From IMG/VR virus record IMGVR_UViG_3300030329_006607, positions 1 to 50,861 of that record: DNA of 50,861 nt; one strand, written 5' to 3'. Source of the stretch: a virus. The notes under the pieces are model-generated. The model did no database searches. It was not told where the DNA came from and saw nothing but the letters and a program-made list of their open reading frames with translations. Below are positions 32,486-39,330 of this stretch, piece after piece. Positions within the stretch are counted from its first letter, which is position 1, and every line of letters starts with the position of its first letter. A program made the position numbers and the translations under genes.

Positions 32486-33244
32486 CTACCATTTCTGAAA
32501 ATTATGTTTAAATATGTCCATGTTAAAATCGGGTTTTTCAATCTCCTCAAACTTACCTCTGGATATTCGTTTTTGAAAAACTAAATCTGCATCTTTAGGG
32601 TTTTTGTTATTCATATACTCAGGATACGATTTTAATATTTTCTTTGCTGTTTTATTCAACGGATAGATATAACGAAACATCAACCCATTAATCTTATCAA
32701 TTCCTTTATGCTCACAGAAATCATGAGTCAACCAAAATACCTTTTTCTTACCTTCCCACTGTGCATTCTCAATACATAACTGTTTAGCACTACGTGGATG
32801 TATTTTTTCTCCACTTTTTCTATCATAGTAAACACTAGTTGAAAAATTACCGATATAGTGAAAGTTAGATGCCTGATATACATATCCACATTTACCCATG
32901 ATACCATCTGCCAGTGTATATAAAAACATAATATCAGTTTCTTTCTTCAACCATTTCACCAACAACGAAATTATACGACTACCATAATTAGATTGATTGA
33001 TTTCTGGTGTAAAACACATCTTACCAATCTCAAAATAATCATCACTAGTCAATTCATGATTACTAAAAATCTTTCTAATAGTCTGTAATGGTTGTGTTCC
33101 CCAACCCAACGTTATAACACCAATCAGTTCACCGTTATCCACTACACCGAGATATTTCTTAGTCAGTCTAGGAAGTATTTTGCTATAATGATAATTGTGG
33201 ATAAATGGAACAGCATCACCTTTTTTCAATTCAGTTATAACCAC
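32486..33244 (-). CDS. Mom-like DNA adenine-modification protein
   Basis: 252 aa from GTG 33244 (GAGGAG 8 nt upstream). The GNAT-type fold is suggested by NYHYSKILPRLTKKYLGVVD, LIGVITLGWGTQPLQTIRKI, YFEIGKMCFTPEINQSNYGS RII, MFLYTLADGIMGKCGYVYQA SNFHYIG. This set, especially the HYSK opening and the IYQASNFxYxG motif, is that of the phage Mu Mom family, which adds a methylcarbamoyl group to adenine N6 and protects phage DNA from restriction. Overlaps the ThyX start by a few bases. Preceded by a sigma70 promoter, so expressed early. Confidence 0.75.
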   Translation of the reverse strand: MVITELKKGDAVPFIHNYHYSKILPRLTKKYLGVVDNGELIGVITLGWGTQPLQTIRKIFSNHELTSDDYFEIGKMCFTPEINQSNYGSRIISLLVKWLKKETDIMFLYTLADGIMGKCGYVYQASNFHYIGNFSTSVYYDRKSGEKIHPRSAKQLCIENAQWEGKKKVFWLTHDFCEHKGIDKINGLMFRYIYPLNKTAKKILKSYPEYMNNKNPKDADLVFQKRISRGKFEEIEKPDFNMDIFKHNFQKW

Positions 33245-33269
33245 TCAAAGACTCCTCATTTTCAAACAT

Positions 33270-33298
33270 ATTATACCACATTTTTAGAAGAAAGTCAA
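33270..33298 (-). promoter_or_regulatory. Sigma70-type promoter for the Mom-like/thyX operon
   Basis: Reading left: TTGACT (33293-33298), 17 nt, TATAAT (33270-33275), TGG before TATAAT. It lies 12 bp after the stop of the frameshifted gene (33311) and 25 bp before the Mom-like start. Confidence 0.85.
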
Positions 33299-33310
33299 GA
33301 AAAAACATTA

Positions 33311-33627
33311 CTATCTCCGTCTATTTCCTGTTTTATTATTCCACCTATCAACAACTGCTTCGTATTTCCGTCTTATAGCATCATTTTTTTGCTGTATCAA
33401 TTTCTGCTTATCTTCTATTTCTAACCTTTTTTCCTCTCTTATTAAAAGAGTATTTCGTTCAGATTCCGCCCTACGGACGGATTCAACTTTTTTACATATC
33501 TATCCCGTTGCCTTTCCAGAAAACGATATTCATCGTACCATCCTTTATCTGGCATATCTTCTTTGGTACGAATCATGATATTCATTTTTTTAAATATTTT
33601 CCGTAGCACTCTAATTTCTTCTCTCAT
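33311..33627 (-). CDS. Small coiled-coil protein with a predicted -1 frameshift (61-aa and 105-aa products)
   Basis: Zero frame: 33627 to 33442, 61 aa (MREEIRVLRKIFKKMN ... NEILF). At A AAA AAG (33487-33493, in frame), a -1 shift leads after residue 47 into a frame ending at TAG 33311-33313, giving 105 aa. The extension (VESVRRAESERNTLLIREEK and RLEIEDKQKLIQQKNDAIRR KYEAVVDRWNN) is highly charged, helical and clearly coding-like, and it has no ATG or GTG of its own. It also fills the otherwise empty gap up to the next promoter. CAGGAG precedes the ATG. The upstream neighbours are lipoprotein and membrane proteins. An alternative is a real frameshift mutation or assembly error. Confidence 0.7.
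33465..33493 (-). promoter_or_regulatory. -1 frameshift signal A AAA AAG with hairpin
   Basis: Reading left: A AAA AAG at 33493-33487 in the zero frame, spacer TTGAA (33486-33482), then the stem TCCGTCC / GGGCGGA (7 bp with one G-T pair, 3-nt loop; 33481-33475 and 33471-33465). The A AAA AAG plus 5-nt spacer plus GC-rich hairpin layout is that of dnaX and IS3-family sites. Confidence 0.75.
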
Positions 33628-33632
33628 ATTAC

Positions 33633-33989
33633 TTACTCCTGTGGATGCTTATCTGTCTTAGACCAATAATTTCTTTTATGAATTCTAACACCGTTATGCT
33701 TCCTACGAATGATGTGTCTACGAATTCCCCTTCGATTGGGATTATAGGTATTTCTACCTATTCTCATTTGTGGATGTCTGTGTCTCATCATCTCCATTTG
33801 AAATCTAATACGTTGTCTATTCTTCCAGTTCCAAAGATGTCTTTCCAATCTTTGCTGTTCCAATAACTGGGATTCTGTAATCACCGTTGACCTAATAACA
33901 GTACGTCCTTCTACTAGAAACTCAGGTTTTACCGCACATGAAGACAAAAGCATCAATAGCATTCCCATTACTAATAGTCTGATTTTCAT
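33633..33989 (-). CDS. Lipoprotein, Arg/His-rich
   Basis: 118 aa. Signal peptide MKIRLLVMGMLLMLLSSCAV K with a lipobox LSSC (Cys about 18), so an inner/outer-membrane lipoprotein. The mature part is very basic, rich in Arg and His (RHRHPQMRIGRNTYNPNRRG IRRHIIRRKHNG). It could pair with the coiled-coil membrane protein encoded just upstream as a spanin-type lysis complex, or be surface-active. No family recognised. Overlaps the upstream gene by 4 bp. Confidence 0.72.
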   Translation of the reverse strand: MKIRLLVMGMLLMLLSSCAVKPEFLVEGRTVIRSTVITESQLLEQQRLERHLWNWKNRQRIRFQMEMMRHRHPQMRIGRNTYNPNRRGIRRHIIRRKHNGVRIHKRNYWSKTDKHPQE

Positions 33990-34363
33990 TGGTTGACAAC
34001 TCCTTCTCTTTCCTTTTGTGTTTTGTTAGATTTCTCAGGTGTTTTATTTATAGAAATTAGTATTGGATTTTCTTTGAGAGAATCTTTCTTTGCTTGATCG
34101 ACCTTTTCATCTATTTGATCTTCCCGACACAACAGCATCAATTCCAATCTCTTATTTTGTTCTTGAGCAATTTTCAACTGATTGGCAAGTAACTGCATAT
34201 CCTTATTCTTCTCTCGAATTTCATCAGTGAAAATATCGGTCTGTTCCCTGATAACAGCATTTTCTCTAAAATCACAACCTGTCAAAAAACTACTGATTAC
34301 AAACAAACATGCAGTCAGAATAAAAACTAGAAAACACAACCCAACTATTTTTGATTCAAACAT
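33986..34363 (-). CDS. Membrane-anchored coiled-coil protein, i-spanin candidate
   Basis: 125 aa. One N-terminal hydrophobic helix (IVGLCFLVFILTACLFVISS FLTG) followed by a coiled coil (REQTDIFTDEIREKNKDMQLL ANQLKIAQEQNKRLEL) and a Glu/Lys-rich C-terminus. The layout resembles an inner-membrane spanin (Rz), which would reach across the periplasm to a lipoprotein such as the next gene. The two are coupled by an ATGA overlap. Cys-29 (TGCD) near the end of the helix might instead make this a lipoprotein. Confidence 0.65.
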   Translation of the reverse strand: MFESKIVGLCFLVFILTACLFVISSFLTGCDFRENAVIREQTDIFTDEIREKNKDMQLLANQLKIAQEQNKRLELMLLCREDQIDEKVDQAKKDSLKENPILISINKTPEKSNKTQKEREGVVNQ

Positions 34364-34364
34364 A

Positions 34365-34628
34365 TTACTTTACCCTATATGCGTTTAGATTGCGAACATT
34401 GTTAAAACCTTCTGGTAGGCAATATTTGAATTTGGTGTACGGATCAACATAAAGTGTTGAACCATCCCTACACTTAATGGGTTCTAAAATTTCTCGTTCT
34501 TCCCAAGCATCACCATACGGATCATCGAGATTTTGGATACTAGTTGACCAAACAACTCTCATATCACTATTGTACTCTGAACAACCACCAATTAACACAA
34601 CAACCATCATAACAAAAATCAATCTCAT
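34365..34628 (-). CDS. Small lipoprotein
   Basis: 87 aa, signal peptide MRLIFVMMVVVLIGGCSEYN with lipobox IGGC (Cys 16). The mature part has a YVDPYTKFKYCLPEG-type loop with two cysteines (KCRDG and KYCLPEG), possibly a disulphide. Small phage lipoproteins often act in superinfection exclusion or lysis; no family recognised. Confidence 0.7.
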   Translation of the reverse strand: MRLIFVMMVVVLIGGCSEYNSDMRVVWSTSIQNLDDPYGDAWEEREILEPIKCRDGSTLYVDPYTKFKYCLPEGFNNVRNLNAYRVK

Positions 34629-34632
34629 ATTA

Positions 34633-34866
34633 CTATACCTCTACCAATTCGACTGTATCGTCTTGAACGTGAACCTCATATTCCATTGACAAATTTGCCA
34701 AGTGTAATCTATCATAAGTTTTTTTGAACATGATACCACCACGAATCTGGTCAACCATTTCCGTAGGTGTAATACTATGATCGGTAATGGCATCTAGTTC
34801 AATCAACAAGACCACCTTGTAATTTCTGGTATCTAATCTCACCTTACCATCATCATCAAATTTCAT
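34633..34866 (-). CDS. Hypothetical protein
   Basis: 77 aa, soluble, mixed alpha/beta (VRLDTRNYKVVLLIELDAIT, then MVDQIRGGIMFKKTYDRLHL ANL, then a C-terminal strand). Not recognised. Sits 4 bp from the lipoprotein gene and 2 bp from the next one, in a chain of translationally coupled small genes. Confidence 0.6.
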   Translation of the reverse strand: MKFDDDGKVRLDTRNYKVVLLIELDAITDHSITPTEMVDQIRGGIMFKKTYDRLHLANLSMEYEVHVQDDTVELVEV

Positions 34867-34868
34867 AT

Positions 34869-35120
34869 TTATTCACTTAATAATTTTGGACTATTATCAC
34901 CCATCAAGTTATCAATTACTTCTAAATTATCTTCTGCATCTGCAATCTGTTCAACAAATGCCAAAACTTCAGCAACTAAGTCAGTATGCTCACCGATACC
35001 CACAGGTTTATTCAACAAAACTCGTAAATTTGCCCTTGCTTTTAATGCCTTTGCAGTCTGTTCTGCCCTGACTGCTTCCATCAAATCCATACCATGTTCA
35101 GATGCAATTGTCAATTTCAT
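34869..35120 (-). CDS. Hypothetical helical protein
   Basis: 83 aa from the ATG at 35120 (GGAA about 9 nt upstream); upstream Met codons overlap the preceding membrane-protein gene and were rejected. Alpha-helical (DLMEAVRAEQTAKALKARANL, then a C-terminal helix DLVAEVLAFVEQIADAEDNL EV). Unrecognised. Confidence 0.6.
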   Translation of the reverse strand: MKLTIASEHGMDLMEAVRAEQTAKALKARANLRVLLNKPVGIGEHTDLVAEVLAFVEQIADAEDNLEVIDNLMGDNSPKLLSE

Positions 35121-35133
35121 ATTTTCATTTCCT

Positions 35134-35589
35134 TTATCCAGTATCTTCTGGTCGTTTGCCATTGCCATTCCCATTACCGTTTCCATTAGAACCCCCATTT
35201 TTGCTTGTATTCAAAGTAAAGTTACGGACATCAAAGAAACTAGACACAGCACCACCAACAATGCCAATTAGAACCAAAATGATCCTTTCAAAAAATGCCA
35301 TTTCTCTTTCAATTGATGTTTGATTGGTGAACCAACCAACAAAAACCAAAGACCACATAGCAATAATAATAGAAAGAACACCGTAAAAAACGTGTTTTAA
35401 TAATGCTTGTTGTGCTGAAAGTTTTTCATGAAATGCGAGTTGCTCACTGGTTTCATTATAACTTGCCTGTGTTTCTATCAGTTGTTTTTCGAGTTGGTCT
35501 TCCCTACTACCCAATTCCTCGATTTCTTTCTTGAGTAGTAATATCATCTCATGGTCATTTTCCACCTCATTTTCTAATTCATCTGTCAT
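35134..35589 (-). CDS. Coiled-coil membrane protein with (GN)n tail
   Basis: 151 aa. N-terminal coiled coil (about 15-65), two membrane helices (about 66-88 KHVFYGVLSIIIAMWSLVFV G and 102-122 RIILVLIGIVGGAVSSFFDV), then a low-complexity tail NGGSNGNGNGNGNGK. Two helices with a cytoplasmic coiled coil are compatible with a holin- or membrane-docking role. Not recognised beyond that. Confidence 0.65.
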   Translation of the reverse strand: MTDELENEVENDHEMILLLKKEIEELGSREDQLEKQLIETQASYNETSEQLAFHEKLSAQQALLKHVFYGVLSIIIAMWSLVFVGWFTNQTSIEREMAFFERIILVLIGIVGGAVSSFFDVRNFTLNTSKNGGSNGNGNGNGNGKRPEDTG

Positions 35590-35616
35590 TATTTAATCTC
35601 TCCTTTGTTCAACAAT

Positions 35617-36186
35617 TTATTTTCTTCCCCTTCCTTGTCTAAATTCTTTAATCATGCGTTCCCTTTCTTCGGGTGTTGCGGATTGAAACGACTCCCATCT
35701 CTTCCTAAGATTTTCCCGACTTCTGCCAGTGCGGTTTGAAGTTTGCCTTCTAGTTCTTCCTTCTCTTTTGCTAACTTGTGATTCTGATCGCACAGTCGTT
35801 GAACTTCGGATCGAAGAACGTTTATCTCTTTTATCAGTTCGTGTGAGGAATTCAGTTGCTGGTAACTCATAAATATCTCCATTTTCCATAACCACCTTAC
35901 GAGTAGTAATTTCCTTGACGGTTGTACCATCTATATTATTACCGACTCGTAATGCATTAATAACATAACGATTTCCGTCTAAACTCATGTATGCCCATGC
36001 ACTTCCATCGTCATTGACTCTCGTACCTATCAATTTATATTTAGGTTTTTTATTTGGTTCAGTCCACCCTAATGGACGAAAAAGACTACCCTTTACAATA
36101 ATTTCATAAAAACTTATATCATCTGTAACCTGTGATGATGCTGTCAGACTGATTGCCACCATTAGTATCATAATAATATTTTTCAT
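35617..36186 (-). CDS. Secreted protein with Arg/Glu-rich C-terminal region
   Basis: 189 aa, signal peptide MKNIIMILMVAISLTASSQV (Ser-rich cleavage region), then a beta-domain (ISFYEIIVKGSLFRPLGW, then SAWAYMSLDGNRYVINAL, VGNNIDGTTVKEITTRKVVM) and a highly charged C-terminal 60 residues ending RWESFQSATPEERERMIKEF RQGRGRK, which resembles the DUF3106-type 'PEERERM' helical tail. A periplasmic protein is likely. The charged tail overlaps a second frame that encodes a leucine zipper (see next entry). Confidence 0.7.
   Translation of the reverse strand: MKNIIMILMVAISLTASSQVTDDISFYEIIVKGSLFRPLGWTEPNKKPKYKLIGTRVNDDGSAWAYMSLDGNRYVINALRVGNNIDGTTVKEITTRKVVMENGDIYELPATEFLTRTDKRDKRSSIRSSTTVRSESQVSKREGRTRRQTSNRTGRSRENLRKRWESFQSATPEERERMIKEFRQGRGRK
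35652..35870 (-). CDS. Leucine-zipper protein overprinted in another frame
   Basis: 72 aa, ATG at 35870 preceded by GGAG 6 nt upstream. The central helix (HELIKEINVLRSEVQRLCDQ, then NHKLAKEKEELEGKLQTALA and EVGKIL) has an unbroken 3-4 hydrophobic spacing over some 36 residues (Leu, Val, Leu, Asn, Leu, Lys, Leu, Leu, Ala, Val, Ile), including Asn and Lys at zipper 'a' sites. A frame with that spacing is hard to produce by chance. The other frame encodes the tail of the secreted protein, so the two genes share about 219 bp, like Rz/Rz1. Confidence 0.6.
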   Translation of the reverse strand: MSYQQLNSSHELIKEINVLRSEVQRLCDQNHKLAKEKEELEGKLQTALAEVGKILGRDGSRFNPQHPKKGNA

Positions 36187-36187
36187 T

Positions 36188-36346
36188 TTAAAATCTCCAC
36201 AATTCGGTGTTTAACCATGTTTTGAAACGATCCCATTTGGTCTGTTTCTTGATTACTATATTCTTCTTTTTCTTCTGACGTACCTTTGTTCTGACAGGTG
36301 CTTCGGCTGCTCGTTGCTTTAATGATTTTTTTCTCTCGAATTTCAT
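36188..36346 (-). CDS. Small basic protein
   Basis: 52 aa, ATG 36346, GGAG 8 nt upstream overlapping the end of the preceding gene. Very lysine/arginine-rich (KFERKKSLKQRAAEAPVRTK, then KKKKNIVIKKQTKWDRFKT). A nucleic-acid or membrane-peptide interaction is likely. Not recognised. Confidence 0.65.
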   Translation of the reverse strand: MKFERKKSLKQRAAEAPVRTKVRQKKKKNIVIKKQTKWDRFKTWLNTELWRF

Positions 36347-36347
36347 T

Positions 36348-36563
36348 CTACCACTCCGTATCTGAAAATTCCTTAATGTCTAAATCCTTTGAATTTTGCT
36401 CTACCCATTGACCGTAGAAAACCATTGCGATTTTCCACCAATCATCTTTTAAATCATCTGCGACATTATACCCTGTAAATTTCTGACCCTTTTCAGCAAG
36501 TTGATTACAGTAAGTAAATATCTTGTCTTTGAGATATTCGTCTACACTAATTTTCGATTTCAC
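36348..36563 (-). CDS. Hypothetical small protein
   Basis: 71 aa from a GTG at 36563, which overlaps the upstream stop by 17 bp; an ATG at 36614 would overlap it by 68 bp. Helical (SVDEYLKDKIFTYCNQLAEK GQKFT), then WWKIAMVFYGQWVEQNSKDL. Unrecognised; start uncertain. Confidence 0.55.
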   Translation of the reverse strand: MKSKISVDEYLKDKIFTYCNQLAEKGQKFTGYNVADDLKDDWWKIAMVFYGQWVEQNSKDLDIKEFSDTEW

Positions 36564-36750
36564 CGTTTGCCCATGCCTTTCTAAGTTTTTCACCATATTC
36601 GTAACACTCAACATCTCTACGCAATTTTGTCAGTTCCCGTTCAGCATCTTCTAACTTTTTTGACTGTTTAATAAGTTTCTTTTCCAACATTTCGATGTAA
36701 TTCTCTATGCTTTGCAATTCTTTTTTAACCCCATGTGTGCAATTTTTCAT
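36547..36750 (-). CDS. Small coiled-coil protein
   Basis: 67 aa. Continuous coiled-coil heptads (ELQSIENYIEMLEKKLIKQS, then KKLEDAERELTKLRRDVECY) with a short basic N-terminus. Overlaps the next gene by 4 bp at the start side. A structural or scaffold role is possible; nothing recognised. Confidence 0.62.
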   Translation of the reverse strand: MKNCTHGVKKELQSIENYIEMLEKKLIKQSKKLEDAERELTKLRRDVECYEYGEKLRKAWANGEIEN

Positions 36751-37070
36751 AATTTTTTCACCTTTATGGTGAAAACTTCACCATCGTAGTCGATGATCGA
36801 CCCTTTGAGTTTACTATAATCGTCTTCTGAAACAGCAATTGCTAACCCGTCTACCTTCTTAATTATCTGTAAAACATGATTAATAGGGTTGCTACGGTAC
36901 TGAATACCCATACCAAAACCAGAATCGTTGACAAAAACCAGCAAATAAACCTGAATTAGAATCATATTTTCTTCTAATATTCGGTCTTTTATGACTCTAA
37001 TTGCCTGTTCTGTAATGGTTAAATCGTATTCTTGGGTAATAAACAGGTCATAAACAGGTGCTTTTAACAC
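36747..37070 (-). CDS. Hypothetical protein
   Basis: 107 aa, mixed alpha/beta, no signal (LKAPVYDLFITQEYDLTITE, then GMGIQYRSNPINHVLQIIKK VDGLA and a C-terminal strand pair YDGEVFTIKVKKL). Unrecognised. 2 bp gap to the next gene. Confidence 0.6.
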   Translation of the reverse strand: MLKAPVYDLFITQEYDLTITEQAIRVIKDRILEENMILIQVYLLVFVNDSGFGMGIQYRSNPINHVLQIIKKVDGLAIAVSEDDYSKLKGSIIDYDGEVFTIKVKKL

Positions 37071-37072
37071 TA

Positions 37073-37240
37073 TTAGTTATATCGAATTTCATATTCAAGG
37101 TTTTCAAAATAAGCATCTTCAGATAAACTTTCCATAATGGTTTCTATCTGATCGACATTCTGGTCAAGTAACATCATCATTTCTTCAATGTCTGCTTCTT
37201 GAATATCTAAGACATCTTCAAAGTTTATCGTAGAATTCAT
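37073..37240 (-). CDS. Hypothetical acidic helical protein
   Basis: 55 aa from the ATG at 37240; the upstream reading (37309) lies within the previous gene and is a shadow. Acidic and helical (FEDVLDIQEADIEEMMMLLD QNVDQIETI). Overlaps the previous gene by 23 bp. Confidence 0.55.
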   Translation of the reverse strand: MNSTINFEDVLDIQEADIEEMMMLLDQNVDQIETIMESLSEDAYFENLEYEIRYN

Positions 37241-37481
37241 CTCTAAATCGGTCAAGTTTTTGGGCAATTTCTTCGAGTTTGTCAAATTCTTCTTCATTTT
37301 TATCATCAATTTCCTTTATAACCTTGTCTAAAACCACTGATAATTCTACACAATCATTGACATGTTCAACAAATTCCATGAACCAACGCAACGGTACACC
37401 CATCACTTCGGTAACGTACCGATAATTGACCCTTGCATTGGAATCTTTTTTTGGTTCTACCTCATACGGTTCATCATTCAT
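37218..37481 (-). CDS. Hypothetical acidic protein
   Basis: 87 aa, helical and acidic (VTEVMGVPLRWFMEFVEHVN, then IKEIDDKNEEEFDKLEEIAQ KLD). Overlaps the membrane protein upstream by 8 bp. Unrecognised. Confidence 0.6.
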   Translation of the reverse strand: MNDEPYEVEPKKDSNARVNYRYVTEVMGVPLRWFMEFVEHVNDCVELSVVLDKVIKEIDDKNEEEFDKLEEIAQKLDRFRDEFYDKL

Positions 37482-37725
37482 CTTTACTATCCGACCACCT
37501 AATTGCCTGTTCTAATTTTTTTTCTGCCCATTCTTGATTGACTAATGAAGCAAATCCCAAGAATGAGACATAGACTGAACCACACACCATACCAACTAAA
37601 TCCACGACCAGAGATAATATCTGCCACAAGACCAAAAATGCTAACTGTAAACCCAACGCAAAAAATAGACAACCCGTAAAGACCCAGAATAACATATCGG
37701 CAAGAAACTCTTTTATTTTTTTCAT
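37474..37725 (-). CDS. Small membrane protein, two helices
   Basis: 83 aa. Two hydrophobic helices (about 9-31, DMLFWVFTGCLFFALGLQLA FL, and 34-58, LWQILSLVVDLVGMVCGSVY VSFLG) and a charged C-terminus. ATG overlaps the stop of the upstream gene (ATGA). An alternative frame at 37499-37738 is also hydrophobic but lacks a good start. Possible role: membrane modifier or holin. Confidence 0.62.
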   Translation of the reverse strand: MKKIKEFLADMLFWVFTGCLFFALGLQLAFLVLWQILSLVVDLVGMVCGSVYVSFLGFASLVNQEWAEKKLEQAIRWSDSKDE

Positions 37726-37913
37726 TCAGATTGCCCATTTACTTCCTTTTCAAATTCCTGTTGGAGAATTTTCTCGATTGCATTTGACTTAACTTTTCGA
37801 TCTACCATTTTACGAGATGACTTTGACCGAAGATATTTTTCGGAACGTTTCTTATTGCGATACCGAATTGACTTCGGTGTTCTATTATTTAGCATTCTAA
37901 TGATATTTCCCAT
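37722..37913 (-). CDS. Small basic protein
   Basis: 63 aa, very basic (RMLNNRTPKSIRYRNKKRSE KYLRSKSSRKMVDRKVKSN), then an amphipathic helix ending in NGQSE. Likely nucleic-acid binding. Unrecognised. Preceded by a 32-aa frame and its ribosome site (GGAG). Confidence 0.65.
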   Translation of the reverse strand: MGNIIRMLNNRTPKSIRYRNKKRSEKYLRSKSSRKMVDRKVKSNAIEKILQQEFEKEVNGQSE

Positions 37914-37925
37914 AATATAATTCTC

Positions 37926-38024
37926 CTAATAATCAGATTGATATGTTATAGGTGAAGCAGGAATTGGGTTTCCTGCTTCATCAAACCCTGCATCATAAAT
38001 GTCATGATATTCACCACGTTGCAT
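37926..38024 (-). CDS. Very small conserved-looking protein
   Basis: 32 aa (MQRGEYHDIYDAGFDEAGNP, then IPASPITYQSDY), stop followed at once by the ribosome site of the next gene. Purine-rich but weak ribosome site (GAAAGAAAAAGAAA). The frame carries a perfect 10-bp hairpin. Coding status is supported only by spacing. Confidence 0.5.
   Translation of the reverse strand: MQRGEYHDIYDAGFDEAGNPIPASPITYQSDY
37954..37979 (-). promoter_or_regulatory. Perfect 10-bp hairpin
   Basis: GAAGCAGGAA (37954-37963) and TTCCTGCTTC (37970-37979), 6-nt loop, within the 32-aa frame and 60 bp after the ATPase stop. No T-run, so rather an RNA-processing or attenuation hairpin than a terminator. Confidence 0.6.
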
Positions 38025-38036
38025 TTTCTTTTTCTT

Positions 38037-39245
38037 TCAGAATGGGATGTCTTCTTTATCGACTGACGATGTTACTTCAGCATCAACCTTCTCATACAAG
38101 TCTTTGAATGCTTCTTTGGTTTCATCATCAAACCGAGCAATACACAATTCGATTGCTTTGATACGAACCTTACCCACGTCTTTGCTAGTGTTCTGAAAAA
38201 TGGAATAGGCATTTGCTATATGAACCAATCGTCTGGTGGAAATTATTTCGTCAATTCCACCATCATAAAAAGTCTTACGAATCATATCTGCCCAATCGAC
38301 TAGGTTTTTAGCAAAACCATCATCAGCAATACCTTTAGAAGCAAATTCACCTTGCAAGATTTTAGTCTCAACTGCAACAGACGGATATTCCTGTTCCATA
38401 GTAATTGAGAATCTCTCAAGGAATGCTTCATTAAGAATGTTAGTTCCAACAAAAGCACCAGAGTCTGAACCTTTGCCTTTAGTATTGGCAGTAGCAATCA
38501 CTGTAAAACCATCTGCTGGTCGAACCCACTGATTAATCTTTTTGAGATAGACACCCTTACCTTCAAGCACTGGTTGTAGACACAAAATTTTATTGGATGC
38601 TAGGTCAACTTCGTCCAACAAAAGAACAGCACCACTTTCCATTGCTTCGACCACAGGGCCCTTGTGGAACTTGGTTTCACCATTTTCCAATCTGAATCCA
38701 CCAAGCAAATCATCTTCATCAGTCTCAATAGTAATGTTGACACGAACCATCTCACGTTTGAGATTGGCACAAACATTTTCGACCATCAAGGTTTTTCCAT
38801 TGCCACTCAGACCAGTGATAAAGATTGGGAAAAACATACCCGACTTGACCACGTTCTCTACGTCCTTGTAATGACCATGCTTGACAAAGTTTGGTGTTGC
38901 TTCAGGTATCATCGACAGACGATGTACCACAGGGGAAGTACTCTCAACATTGTTCTCAATTTTTTTCTGAGAAATTTTTTGAGATTTTTTCGTAGGAACT
39001 TTACTTACCTTGACTGTCTTTTTGGTTTCTTTCTTTGGTACAGAATTTTCTAACAGACTTGCATCAGGAATTGTAAATAATCCACCACCTAATTTGAAAT
39101 CATCATTTTGCATAATCCACCATGCTGGTGCAAGACCATGCTTGGCACATGCTTTTGTAATCTCAGATTGTCTCAGAGTTTTTGCATTGGGATGTTCGGT
39201 AAGAATAGCAGTGAGAGATTCAATTCGTTTGGCAGTCATTTTCAT
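38037..39245 (-). CDS. CobS-like AAA+ ATPase (MoxR type)
   Basis: 402 aa. Walker A at GLSGNGKTLMVENVC, Walker B at VLLLDEVDLASNK, sensor IATANTKGKGSDSGAFVGTN, an arginine-finger-type helix (FLERFSITMEQEYPSV). The N-terminal 130 residues are a basic linker with Lys-rich stretches and a helix-turn-helix-like start (IESLTAILTEHPNAKTLRQS). This is the CobS-like protein of marine T4-like phages, paired with the VWA protein at 44370-46589, and by analogy works as a MoxR-VWA chaperone pair. The name CobS reflects homology; cobalt chelation here is unproved. Preceded by a class II promoter and two leader hairpins. Confidence 0.85.
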   Translation of the reverse strand: MKMTAKRIESLTAILTEHPNAKTLRQSEITKACAKHGLAPAWWIMQNDDFKLGGGLFTIPDASLLENSVPKKETKKTVKVSKVPTKKSQKISQKKIENNVESTSPVVHRLSMIPEATPNFVKHGHYKDVENVVKSGMFFPIFITGLSGNGKTLMVENVCANLKREMVRVNITIETDEDDLLGGFRLENGETKFHKGPVVEAMESGAVLLLDEVDLASNKILCLQPVLEGKGVYLKKINQWVRPADGFTVIATANTKGKGSDSGAFVGTNILNEAFLERFSITMEQEYPSVAVETKILQGEFASKGIADDGFAKNLVDWADMIRKTFYDGGIDEIISTRRLVHIANAYSIFQNTSKDVGKVRIKAIELCIARFDDETKEAFKDLYEKVDAEVTSSVDKEDIPF

Positions 39246-39330
39246 AATCTAATTGTATTCCTTTTGGAAAAGGTTAATCGTTGGTTTGCCTATTTAGCAA
39301 ACTAGTAGGTTACTGAAAAGGGATTCCTTG

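Noticed and set aside
36348-36614. Longer version of the 71-aa protein from ATG 36614
   Set aside because: It overlaps the coiled-coil gene by 68 bp; the GTG start with 17-bp overlap is preferred, though not certain.
37499-37738. Alternative hydrophobic frame
   Set aside because: Overlaps the 83-aa membrane protein in another frame; the latter has the ATGA overlap and a charged C-terminus that fits better.
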